Position numbers and translations under genes: made by a program. DNA of 19,790 nt, from assembly GCF_004920405.1 (NCBI RefSeq), contig NZ_RFLV01000008.1, positions 1 to 19,790 on the forward strand. The letters are read 5' to 3'. Position 1 is the first letter of the stretch. Every line of letters begins with the position of its first letter. The DNA comes from Pseudomonas leptonychotis. GTDB lineage: Bacteria; Pseudomonadota; Gammaproteobacteria; Pseudomonadales; Pseudomonadaceae. Positions 7,204-13,934 of the stretch are shown here, piece after piece. The notes beneath the pieces were generated by a model. The model worked only from the letters and a program-made list of their open reading frames with translations, ran no database searches and was not told the origin of the DNA.

Positions 7204-8757
7204 ATGAATGCACCCGCCTCACCCCCGTCTGTCACTCGTCACTGTAAGGTGGCCATCATCGGCACAGGCTTCTCTGGCCTAGGCATGGCCATTCGCCTGA
7301 AGCAGGCCGGCGAACACGATTTTCTGCTGTTCGAGAAAGAAGCGGGCGTCGGCGGCACCTGGCGGGTGAACAATTACCCGGGCTGTGGCTGCGATGTGCA
7401 ATCGCACCTGTATTCGTTCTCCTTCGAGCAGAATCCCGACTGGACGCGCATGTTCGCCAAGCAACCGGAAATCCAGGGTTATCTGGAAGGCTGCTGGGCC
7501 AAATACCGCCTGCAGAACCACACCCAGCTCAGCACCGAAATCACCCGCATGGCCTGGGATGAGCAGCAGGAGTTGTGGCAAATCAGTGATCGCGCTGGCA
7601 ACAGCTACACCGCGCAATTTGTGGTGTCCGGCATGGGTGCGCTGTCCACCCCATCGATTCCTGCGCTCAAGGGCCTGGGCGATTTCACCGGCAAGATCTT
7701 CCACTCACAGCAGTGGGACCACAGCTATGACCTCACCGGCAAACGTATCGCGGTGATCGGCACCGGCGCTTCTTCGATCCAGTTTGTGCCGCAGATCCAG
7801 AAGCAGGTCAGTCAGCTCGACCTCTACCAGCGCACCGCACCGTGGATCATGCCCAAGCCCGACCGCGCTATCAGCGAGCGTGAGCGCAACCGCTTCAAAC
7901 GCTTCCCACTGCTGCAGAAACTCTGGCGCGGCACCATTTACGCCCTGCTGGAAAGCCGGGTAATCGGCTTTGCCATGCTGCCCAAGGTGATGACCCTCGC
8001 TCAGAAAGTCGGCAAGTGGTACATCAATAAACAGATCAAGGATCCAGTGCTGCGCGCCAAGGTCACTCCGGATTACCTGATGGGCTGCAAGCGCGTGCTG
8101 ATCTCCAACGATTACTTCCCGGCGCTGACTCAGCCCAACGTTGACCTGATCACCGACGGCATCGAGGAAATCCGCAGCGGCAGCATCCGCACCGTAGACG
8201 GTAAAGAGCGCGAGATCGACGCGATCATCTTCGGTACCGGCTTCACTCCAAGCGACCCACTGCCGCGCGGCGTGGTATTCGGCCGTGGCGGCGTCGACCT
8301 GCTCGACACCTGGCCAGAAGGCCCGCAAGCCTATAAAGGCACGCTGACGGCCGGCTTCCCCAACCTGTTCTTCCTGATGGGGCCCAATACCGGACTGGGC
8401 CACAACTCGATGGTCTATATGATCGAGTCGCAGATCCATTACGTGCTCGGCGCGCTCAAGCTCATTGGTGAGCAAGATCTGCAGAGCCTGGAGGTCAAAC
8501 AAGCGGTGCAGGACAAATTTAACGGCAAGTTGCAAGGCAGTCTGGATAACACCGTGTGGAATGCTGGCGGCTGCACGAGCTGGTACCTGCATCCGGTCAG
8601 TGGCCGTAACTGCACGGTGTGGCCTGGTTTTACCTGGCGTTTCCGCCTGCTGACGCGCAACTTTGACCCAGCGGCCTATCATTTCAGCCGTAAACACGCG
8701 GCACACCCGGCGCAGAACAGCGCTATCCAGTTGACTGCCCAGGAGGCCAGCGCATGA
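7204..8757 (+). CDS. Flavin-containing monooxygenase, type I Baeyer-Villiger type
   Basis: A 517-residue FAD- and NADPH-dependent monooxygenase. The FAD Rossmann motif G20-TGFSG25 is near the N-terminus. The segment GGTWRVNNYPGCGCD (50-64) fits the [A/G]GxWxxxx[F/Y]P[G/M]xxxD motif, and FTGKIFHSQQW (161-171) fits the FxGxxxHxxxW fingerprint of Baeyer-Villiger monooxygenases. The second Rossmann motif GTGASS is at 186-191. Such enzymes insert oxygen next to a ketone to give an ester or lactone; the substrate is not predictable here. The ATG at 7204 has AGGAG 7 nt upstream; an upstream in-frame extension to 7108 would run through the operators. The stop overlaps the SDR start by 4 nt (ATGA), so the two are translationally coupled. 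Confidence 0.92.
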   Translation: MNAPASPPSVTRHCKVAIIGTGFSGLGMAIRLKQAGEHDFLLFEKEAGVGGTWRVNNYPGCGCDVQSHLYSFSFEQNPDWTRMFAKQPEIQGYLEGCWAKYRLQNHTQLSTEITRMAWDEQQELWQISDRAGNSYTAQFVVSGMGALSTPSIPALKGLGDFTGKIFHSQQWDHSYDLTGKRIAVIGTGASSIQFVPQIQKQVSQLDLYQRTAPWIMPKPDRAISERERNRFKRFPLLQKLWRGTIYALLESRVIGFAMLPKVMTLAQKVGKWYINKQIKDPVLRAKVTPDYLMGCKRVLISNDYFPALTQPNVDLITDGIEEIRSGSIRTVDGKEREIDAIIFGTGFTPSDPLPRGVVFGRGGVDLLDTWPEGPQAYKGTLTAGFPNLFFLMGPNTGLGHNSMVYMIESQIHYVLGALKLIGEQDLQSLEVKQAVQDKFNGKLQGSLDNTVWNAGGCTSWYLHPVSGRNCTVWPGFTWRFRLLTRNFDPAAYHFSRKHAAHPAQNSAIQLTAQEASA

Positions 8758-9638
8758 AGTCGTTTGAAAACAAGGTAGCTGCCATCACCGGCGCCGGCTC
8801 CGGCATCGGCCGCGCCCTGGCCTTCGGTCTGGCCCGCCAGGGTTGCCAGCTGGCGCTCTGCGATGTGAATGCCGAAGGCCTGGCGGAAACCGCCGCGCAA
8901 GCGCGCAAACTCGGTGTGCAGGTCAGCGAAACCCTGGTCAACGTCGCCGACCGTGAGGCGGTGCATGCCTGGGCAGATCAGGTGGTGGCCGAGTTCGGCC
9001 GGGTCAACGCGATCTTCAACAACGCCGGCGTGGCTCAGGGCGGCACAGTGGAAGGCAATGACTACGCCGACTACGAATGGATCATGAACATCAACTTCTG
9101 GGGTGTGGTCAACGGCACCAAGGCCTTTCTGCCGCATATCAAGGTCTCGGGCAGCGGTCATATCGTCAACGTATCCAGTGTCTTCGGCCTGTTCGCCCAG
9201 CCGGGCATGAGCGCCTACAACGCCAGCAAGTTTGCCGTACGCGGCTTTACCGAGTCCTTGCGTCAGGAGCTGGACATGGCCAATTGCGGTGTGTCGGCCA
9301 GCTGCGTACACCCGGGCGGCATCAAGACCAATATCGCCAAGACCGCACGGATGAACGCCAGCCTGAGCAGCGTCACCGGCCAGGATGCCGATAAGGCACG
9401 TGAACAGTTCAACGACCAGTTGCTGCGTACCACACCGGAGAAAGCCGCTCAGGTGATCATCAACGGCGCGCTGGCAAACAAGCGGCGCATCCTGATCGGC
9501 CCGGATGCCTACGCCCTGGATGGCATGCAGCGCCTGTGGCCGGCGTTTTACCAGCGCGTGGTAACAGCATCAATGCGCCTTGCAGCTCGCCTTTCACCGA
9601 AAAGCTCAAGCAAAAAAGCGCAGACTGCCACGGAGTAA
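8754..9638 (+). CDS. Short-chain dehydrogenase/reductase (SDR)
   Basis: A 294-residue classical SDR. The cofactor motif is TGAGSGIG (12-19), the structural N-N-A-G is at 89-92, and the catalytic residues are S141/S142, Y155 and K159 (YNASK). A strand-2 Asp (D38, in LALCDVNA) suggests NAD(H) preference. It overlaps the monooxygenase by ATGA. A plausible pathway is alcohol to ketone by this enzyme, then ketone to ester by the monooxygenase; the direction and substrate are inferred, and no esterase gene is nearby. A strong terminator follows at 9651. Confidence 0.93.
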   Translation: MKSFENKVAAITGAGSGIGRALAFGLARQGCQLALCDVNAEGLAETAAQARKLGVQVSETLVNVADREAVHAWADQVVAEFGRVNAIFNNAGVAQGGTVEGNDYADYEWIMNINFWGVVNGTKAFLPHIKVSGSGHIVNVSSVFGLFAQPGMSAYNASKFAVRGFTESLRQELDMANCGVSASCVHPGGIKTNIAKTARMNASLSSVTGQDADKAREQFNDQLLRTTPEKAAQVIINGALANKRRILIGPDAYALDGMQRLWPAFYQRVVTASMRLAARLSPKSSSKKAQTATE

Positions 9639-9650
9639 TCGGCAAGAACC

Positions 9651-9677
9651 AAGCCCCAGCATTAAGCTGGGGCTTTT
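9651..9677 (+). terminator. Intrinsic terminator of the monooxygenase/SDR operon
   Basis: A 10-bp stem AAGCCCCAGC / GCTGGGGCTT with a 5-nt loop is followed by TTTT. It lies 12 bp after the SDR stop. Confidence 0.92.
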
Positions 9678-9724
9678 CTATGCTTGGCATTGACCAGAGC
9701 AAGATCGCCACTGCGCGCATTCAA

Positions 9725-9759
9725 TTGGCATAACAGTAGTTAGCACGATAAATTGTGCT
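9725..9759 (+). promoter_or_regulatory. Candidate ohrR promoter with palindromic operator
   Basis: A -35 TTGGCA (9725-9730), an 18-bp spacer and TAAATT (9749-9754) form a plausible promoter 26 bp upstream of ohrR. An 18-bp imperfect palindrome, AGCACGATAAATTGTGCT (9742-9759), covers the -10. This is where an autorepressor would bind, and OhrR is the obvious candidate, but the sequence differs from the palindromes in front of ohr. Confidence 0.5.
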
Positions 9760-9786
9760 CATTATCCTTTGTCGCCGGAGAGCATC

Positions 9787-10236
9787 ATGGCCGCGCTAGA
9801 CCCTTGTGCCGAACTGCTGCTCGATAACCAGCTGTGCTTTGCTCTCTACTCAACCTCGCTGCTGATGACCAAGGTCTACAAACCGCTGCTGCAAGACTTG
9901 GGGCTGACCTACCCGCAGTACCTGGCCATGATGGTGCTTTGGGAAGGCGATGGCATCACCGTAGGCGACGTCAGCAGTCGTTTGCTGACTGATCCAGGCT
10001 CTGTCACCCCTCTGCTCAAGCGCCTGGAAGCTGAAGGTCTACTCAAGCGTACCCGCAGCAGTGCCGATGAGCGTGTAGTCGAGCTGTTTCTGACCGATAA
10101 AGGCCGTAGCCTGCACGAACAGGCCAAGCGCGTCCCCAGCTGCATCCTCACCGCTACTCAACATACCCTCGCAGAACTGGGTGCGTTAAAGAATGAGCTA
10201 ATCACGCTGCGCAATAGCCTGCAGCAAACCCTCTAA
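9787..10236 (+). CDS. ohrR: MarR-family organic peroxide sensor OhrR
   Basis: A 149-residue MarR-type winged-helix repressor. The N-terminal LDNQLCFALYS places the peroxide-sensing Cys at C17, the conserved OhrR position. A second Cys, C119, near the C-terminus fits the two-Cys OhrR type that forms an intersubunit disulfide; C7 is a further cysteine. The wing has the DPGSVTPLLKRLE and SSADERVV segments typical of the family. The ATG at 9787 follows GGAG by 6 nt; an in-frame TTG at 9769 lies before that SD. ohr lies 253 bp downstream in the same direction with its own regulatory region, so OhrR probably represses ohr until oxidised. No clear terminator follows the gene. Confidence 0.94.
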   Translation: MAALDPCAELLLDNQLCFALYSTSLLMTKVYKPLLQDLGLTYPQYLAMMVLWEGDGITVGDVSSRLLTDPGSVTPLLKRLEAEGLLKRTRSSADERVVELFLTDKGRSLHEQAKRVPSCILTATQHTLAELGALKNELITLRNSLQQTL

Positions 10237-10352
10237 AACAAGGCATCAATAGGTCGTCTGACGCAGCGCCACCCGCCTCGGCCGCCCTTTAACGACTTCC
10301 ACACTCCAAACACTCGCCCGACCGGCTTGGCTTATGCACGAATAGGCTGTGC

Positions 10353-10438
10353 TTATTACAAAATAATCGTACTAATATTTTGCACGCAAAATTAATGCAG
10401 GGTAATGTTCGTTTTCAAAATTTGATTGCGCGCAAAAT
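10353..10438 (+). promoter_or_regulatory. Palindrome cluster upstream of ohr (candidate OhrR sites)
   Basis: This AT-rich stretch holds three palindromes: TTATT-ACAA-AATAA (10353-10366), a perfect ATTTTGC-AC-GCAAAAT (10377-10392), and TTGCGCGCAA (10426-10435), which shares the half GCAAAAT with the second. A weak -35/-10 pair, TTGCAC (10380-10385) N17 TAATGT (10403-10408), overlaps the second one. Which of these OhrR binds cannot be decided from sequence; the AT-rich first site is nearest in style to known OhrR boxes. Confidence 0.5.
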
Positions 10439-10489
10439 ATTTGCAGACAACCTAAATGCAACTCAAGCTCTTTAAAGAGGATTAGCACT

Positions 10490-10918
10490 ATGTCGATTCA
10501 AACCATTGCTTACCGTGCCTACGCAGAAGCCACTGGCGGTCGTGACGGCCGCGCCATTTCTTCCGACGGCGTACTGGATGTTGCCCTGACCACCCCGAAA
10601 GAACTCGGCGGCGCCGGCAGCCAGGGAACCAATCCAGAGCAGCTGTTCGCTGCGGGCTACTCGGCCTGCTTTATCGGTGCGATGAAATTCGTTGCAGGCC
10701 GCGACAAGCTGGCCATACCAACAGACGCATCGATTGAAGGTGTGGTGGGTATCGGCGCTATCCCCAACGGTTTCGGCATCGAAGTCGAACTGCGCATCAG
10801 CCTGCCAGGTATGGATCGTGAGCAAGCGCAGACCCTGATCGAGCAGGCGCACATCGTCTGCCCGTACTCCAACGCCACCCGCGGCAATATCGACGTCACC
10901 CTGACGCTGCTCGACTAA
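10490..10918 (+). CDS. ohr: Organic hydroperoxide resistance protein (thiol peroxidase)
   Basis: Ohr reduces organic and fatty-acid hydroperoxides to alcohols with a Cys-based, lipoyl-dependent mechanism. The 142-residue protein has the catalytic Cys C60 (GYSACF) and resolving C124 (VCPYS), with the supporting R21 and E50. GAGGA lies 8 nt before the ATG and is part of the small palindrome CTCTTTAAAGAG (10468-10479), which could slightly mask the ribosome site. The gene lies downstream of ohrR, is probably derepressed by organic peroxides, and ends in a strong terminator. Confidence 0.97.
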   Translation: MSIQTIAYRAYAEATGGRDGRAISSDGVLDVALTTPKELGGAGSQGTNPEQLFAAGYSACFIGAMKFVAGRDKLAIPTDASIEGVVGIGAIPNGFGIEVELRISLPGMDREQAQTLIEQAHIVCPYSNATRGNIDVTLTLLD

Positions 10919-10986
10919 CGGTTAAATACGCTCTGTACCAGGCTGAAATCGCGTTAAAAGCAACATCAAGTAGAGCGCCTAAAAAC

Positions 10987-11026
10987 AAACGCTCCAGCGC
11001 TTTTTAAAGAGCGCTGGAGCGTTTTT
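10987..11026 (+). terminator. Intrinsic terminator of ohr
   Basis: A 15-bp stem (AAACGCTCCAGCGCT with AGCGCTGGAGCGTTT) and an 8-nt loop are followed by a T tract ending TTTTTC. It starts 69 bp after the ohr stop. Confidence 0.93.
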
Positions 11027-11296
11027 CGTTGTGTTGCGAGCCAACCTAGCCACCTGAACGAGCCATCACCCGCCAAAAGAAACACCATTTATCATATGCG
11101 CCACCGCCCTACAGCCCAGTTAAATAGAGGCTTAGCGCGATCCGCACTGATAAAAATATGAATATTTAACGTTAAACCCAACACTTCCCGTAAAAACGGC
11201 CTATTATGGCTGAGCTGACTTGTAGTTATCAGCAAAACCGCATAGGTGCTATGAGCACTCTGGCACCGCACTTCGTACTGATTTAAGAGACACACC
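11027..11296 (+). promoter_or_regulatory. Cold-shock gene promoter and structured leader
   Basis: The gene-free stretch 10919-11296 holds the ohr terminator and then this leader. TATTAT (11202-11207) is a good -10 without a convincing -35, which would give a ~83-nt untranslated leader. Just upstream is a perfect palindrome TTTAACGTTAAA (11165-11176). The leader can form GCTGA/TCAGC (11214-11233) and GTGCT-atg-AGCAC (11246-11258) hairpins. Long structured leaders are common on cold-shock mRNAs; thermosensing here is inference. Confidence 0.45.
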
Positions 11297-11509
11297 ATGG
11301 CAAATCGCGAAACTGGCACCGTCAAATGGTTCAACGATGAGAAAGGCTTCGGCTTCATTACCCCTACTAACGGCGGCGATGATCTCTTCGTTCACTTTAA
11401 AGCCATCCAAAGCGACGGTTTCAAAAGCCTGAAAGAAGGCCAGACTGTTACCTACGTGGCCGCTCGCGGTCAGAAAGGTATGCAAGCTGAAGAGGTACAG
11501 GTGGCTTAA
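11297..11509 (+). CDS. Cold-shock domain protein (CspA family)
   Basis: A 70-residue single cold-shock domain, full length for the family. The RNA-binding motifs are KGFGFI (RNP1, 16-21) and LFVHF (RNP2, 30-34), and the protein starts with the usual [12 protein letters not shown]. It binds single-stranded RNA or DNA and acts as an RNA chaperone. An AAGAGA precedes the start. It is a single-gene transcript with its own leader and a strong terminator. Which Pseudomonas Csp paralogue it is (CapB-like, CspD-like) cannot be settled here. Confidence 0.96.
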   Translation: MANRETGTVKWFNDEKGFGFITPTNGGDDLFVHFKAIQSDGFKSLKEGQTVTYVAARGQKGMQAEEVQVA

Positions 11510-11525
11510 GCCTCTGTCCTGCTTT

Positions 11526-11557
11526 AAAACAAACCCCGCGCTCGCGGGGTTTGTTTT
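11526..11557. terminator. Bidirectional terminator between csp and acyl-CoA dehydrogenase genes
   Basis: AAAACAAACCCCGC (11526-11539) pairs with GCGGGGTTTGTTTT (11544-11557) around a 4-nt loop. Both strands have a GC core and a T-rich end, so it can stop the cold-shock transcript and the convergent acyl-CoA dehydrogenase transcript. Confidence 0.93.
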
Positions 11558-11581
11558 ATCTGCTATTTGATAAGTTTTAGC

Positions 11582-12730
11582 CTACAAGCCCATCTGCTTG
11601 CTGATGATCTCGTTCATGATTTCACGCGAGCCGCCACCAATCGACAAAATGCGATTATCGCGATACAGCCGCTCCACCAGGCTTTCGCGCATATAGCCCA
11701 TGCCGCCCATAATCTGCACGGCGTCATAGGTCAGTCGATCGGCAATATCAGTGGCGAAATTCTTGGCCATAGATATTTCCTTGATAACGCTTTTACCAGC
11801 CGCCATTTTCGCCGCTTGCCGATAGGTAAAGTCTCGAGACACTTCAAGCTGGGTCGCCATCTCTGCCAAACGATGCTTTAGCACCTGGAATTTGCCGATA
11901 GGCTTACCGAACGCTTCGCGTTCTTTGGCCCACTTCATCGACTCCTCAAACGCCAGTTGCGCCGTCATATTGGCCATGATCGCCAGAGATAAGCGCTCGC
12001 TCTGGAAATTCGCCATGATGCCGGCAAACCCCATATTCTCTACACCGATCAAATTGCTCACTGGCACACGACAGTCGTCGAAAAATAATTCAGCCGTGTC
12101 AGACGCCCACCAGCCCATTTTCTTCAGCTTGCGGCCAACGCTGAAGCCAGGCGTACCCTTCTCGATCAACAGCAGGCTAACGCCGCCAAAACCATCGCCA
12201 CCCGTGCGCACCGCTACGGTGTAATAGTCCGCGCGCACGCCGCTGGTGATAAAGGTTTTGCTGCCCGTTACCCGGTAGTAATCGCCATCACGTACAGCAC
12301 GAGTTTTTAGGTTGGCAACGTCGGAACCACCAGACGGCTCGGTTACCGCCAACGCCATGATTTTTTCACCTGACAGAACCTGCGGCACGATGCGATCGCG
12401 CAACTCCGGCTTGGCCCACTTCACCACAGGCGGCAAGCCGATATCCAGCGAACCAAGCCCTGCGACCAGCCCACCGGAGCCAGAACGCATCAATTCCTCA
12501 CTGGCCGCGACCTTGGCAAATACATCGCCCTCATGGCTACCACCAAAAATTTCTGGATAGCCAATACCAAGGATCCCAGCAGCCCCTGCCTTCAGATAAA
12601 GTTCACGAGGAAATTCTTCTGCCTCTTCCCACTCATTAATGTGCGGCAGAATTTCGCGCTCAACAAAGCGCCTGACAGAGTCACGCACCAACTGGTGAGA
12701 GTCATCAAAATATTCTTGGAAGGCAGACAT
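11582..12730 (-). CDS. Acyl-CoA dehydrogenase
   Basis: A 382-residue FAD enzyme that makes the alpha,beta double bond in acyl-CoA and passes electrons to ETF. Family signatures LAVTEPSGGSD (127-137), WASDTAELFFDD (208-219) and MGGMGYMRES (341-350) are present. The Glu used as base in medium/short-chain enzymes (YEGT motif) is replaced by Gly (IGGGS, 364-368), while E245 in QSERL stands where long-chain and isovaleryl-CoA dehydrogenases carry theirs. The start at 12730 gives the standard family N-terminus; a start at 12766 would add 12 unrelated residues. A promoter with a palindromic spacer lies 26 bp upstream. The acyl substrate is unknown. Confidence 0.94.
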   Translation of the reverse strand: MSAFQEYFDDSHQLVRDSVRRFVEREILPHINEWEEAEEFPRELYLKAGAAGILGIGYPEIFGGSHEGDVFAKVAASEELMRSGSGGLVAGLGSLDIGLPPVVKWAKPELRDRIVPQVLSGEKIMALAVTEPSGGSDVANLKTRAVRDGDYYRVTGSKTFITSGVRADYYTVAVRTGGDGFGGVSLLLIEKGTPGFSVGRKLKKMGWWASDTAELFFDDCRVPVSNLIGVENMGFAGIMANFQSERLSLAIMANMTAQLAFEESMKWAKEREAFGKPIGKFQVLKHRLAEMATQLEVSRDFTYRQAAKMAAGKSVIKEISMAKNFATDIADRLTYDAVQIMGGMGYMRESLVERLYRDNRILSIGGGSREIMNEIISKQMGL

Positions 12731-12756
12731 GAGGTAATTCCACTGAGGTTTCAGGG

Positions 12757-12785
12757 AAATTACCAAGCGCTTGCTTGGTTTACAA
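12757..12785 (-). promoter_or_regulatory. Acyl-CoA dehydrogenase promoter with operator in its spacer
   Basis: On the minus strand, TTGTAA (12785-12780), a 17-bp spacer and TAATTT (12762-12757) form a promoter about 26 bp upstream of the start codon. The spacer is nearly filled by a perfect palindrome, ACCAAGC-N4-GCTTGGT (12762-12779 on the plus strand), with AAGCGCTT nested inside. This is the classic place for a TetR-type repressor. The regulator is not identifiable; the site differs from the operators at 7138-7173. Confidence 0.65.
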
Positions 12786-12792
12786 GTGTTGG

Positions 12793-12809
12793 CTTATGCC
12801 ACGCATAAG
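12793..12809. other. Small hairpin or palindrome downstream of recR
   Basis: CTTATGC-cac-GCATAAG is a perfect 7-3-7 inverted repeat, 28 bp after the recR stop and just upstream of the acyl-CoA dehydrogenase promoter. There is no T tract on the minus strand. It could be a weak recR transcript end, an RNA-stabilising hairpin or a second operator. Confidence 0.4.
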
Positions 12810-12836
12810 ATCAATCAACCGCTCACACTTACCAGT

Positions 12837-13436
12837 TCAGAGCAGGATAGGTCGCCGCCCAGCGATCGAATGCGCCAAAGTACCGCCATCGACTAGCTCC
12901 AGCTCCCCCCCCAACGGCATGCCATGGGCAATGCGCGAGGCAATCAGGCCTTTGCCCGCCAACAACTGAGCGATGTAATGCGCCGTGGCCTCTCCCTCGA
13001 CCGTTGGGTTAGTTGCAAGAATCACCTCGCTAAAGCTGCCCGCCGCGATTCGCGTCAGCAACTCAGGAATTCCGATGGCTTCCGGGCCCAGTCCGTCGAG
13101 CGGAGACAAATGCCCTTTGAGTACAAAATAGCGGCCGCGGAACCCGGTGTGTTCGACCGCGTACACATCCATCGGCCCCTCGACCACGCACAGCACGCTA
13201 TCGTCCCGGCGCGGATCAAGACACAACTGGCACACGTCGTCCTCGCTCAGGCTGCGGCACTGCTTGCAGTGTCCAACCCCATTCATCGCCTGCGTCAGCG
13301 CCTGAGCTAAACGCAGGGCTCCAGAACGGTCGCGCTCTAGCATTTGCAAGGCCATGCGCTGGGCAGTCTTCTGCCCAACGCCAGGGAGAATGCGCAAGGA
13401 ATCGATTAAGTGACGGATCAGCGGGCTAAAGCTCAT
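12837..13436 (-). CDS. recR: Recombination protein RecR
   Basis: RecR works with RecF and RecO to load RecA on SSB-coated single-stranded gaps. The 199-residue protein has the N-terminal helix-hairpin-helix ([11 protein letters not shown], 17-27), a zinc finger with C57, C60, C69 and C72, and a Toprim domain starting at V85-E86-G-P-x-D90. It is the third gene after dnaX and ybaB, the classic bacterial arrangement. The SD is weak and a 153-bp gap separates it from ybaB, so it may have an extra promoter. Confidence 0.97.
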   Translation of the reverse strand: MSFSPLIRHLIDSLRILPGVGQKTAQRMALQMLERDRSGALRLAQALTQAMNGVGHCKQCRSLSEDDVCQLCLDPRRDDSVLCVVEGPMDVYAVEHTGFRGRYFVLKGHLSPLDGLGPEAIGIPELLTRIAAGSFSEVILATNPTVEGEATAHYIAQLLAGKGLIASRIAHGMPLGGELELVDGGTLAHSIAGRRPILL

Positions 13437-13524
13437 GGGGCAATACTCGGCGACTGCAAAGACTCACACTTTTAATAGTAAAGCTTCATCAGACTGCTCT
13501 ACCCCTAAAGAGCAAGCATAAGCC

Positions 13525-13549
13525 GGTGTGGACTGAGGGTATCCACACC
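13525..13549. other. Hairpin in the ybaB-recR gap
   Basis: GGTGTGGA (13525-13532) and TCCACACC (13542-13549) form a perfect 8-bp stem with a 9-nt loop. No T tract follows on the minus strand, so it is not a standard terminator. It could lower or protect recR mRNA relative to dnaX-ybaB. Confidence 0.5.
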
Positions 13550-13589
13550 AACTCTCAGCACGGTTGTGCGCGCTGGCCTGAGGGCCTTT

Positions 13590-13916
13590 TTAGAACGGCA
13601 TTTTGAAACCCGGTGGCAACTGCATACCAGAAGTCATACCGGACATTTTGTCCTGGCTGTTCTGCTCAACCTTACGCACGGCATCATTCACCGCCGCCGC
13701 GATCAAGTCTTCAAGAATTTCTTTGTCTTCCTGCATCAGGCTGTCATCTAGGCTGACGCGCTTGATATCGTGACGCCCAGTCATCACCACACTGACCAAC
13801 CCAGCACCGGACTGACCGGTCACTTCGGCGTTCGCCAGCTCTTCCTGCATCTTCTGCATTTTTTCCTGCATTTGCTGAGCCTGCTTCATCAGGCCGGCCA
13901 TGCCACCTTTCATCAT
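13590..13916 (-). CDS. ybaB: Nucleoid-associated protein, YbaB/EbfC family
   Basis: A 108-residue dimeric DNA-binding protein, full length. It begins [20 protein letters not shown] with an amphipathic helix, followed by the conserved [12 protein letters not shown] (strand region) and a C-terminal [13 protein letters not shown] tail. AGGA lies 8 nt before the start. It starts 18 nt after the dnaX stop, which implies co-transcription. EbfC-type members bind DNA with loose sequence preference; its exact link to DnaX/RecR is not known. Confidence 0.95.
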   Translation of the reverse strand: MMKGGMAGLMKQAQQMQEKMQKMQEELANAEVTGQSGAGLVSVVMTGRHDIKRVSLDDSLMQEDKEILEDLIAAAVNDAVRKVEQNSQDKMSGMTSGMQLPPGFKMPF

Positions 13917-13934
13917 GGTGTAAGTCCTCGGTAA

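Noticed and set aside
7705..8706. 333-codon open frame antisense to the monooxygenase gene
   Set aside because: The plus strand has all the Baeyer-Villiger and Rossmann motifs. The antisense frame is open because of GC-rich codon bias and resembles no family.
8679..9311. 210-codon open frame antisense to the SDR gene
   Set aside because: It mirrors a well-supported SDR coding region and has no recognisable motif.
13575..13590. GGCC hairpin followed by T tract near the ybaB end
   Set aside because: The T tract is on the plus strand while the genes read on the minus strand, and the stem is only 4 bp.
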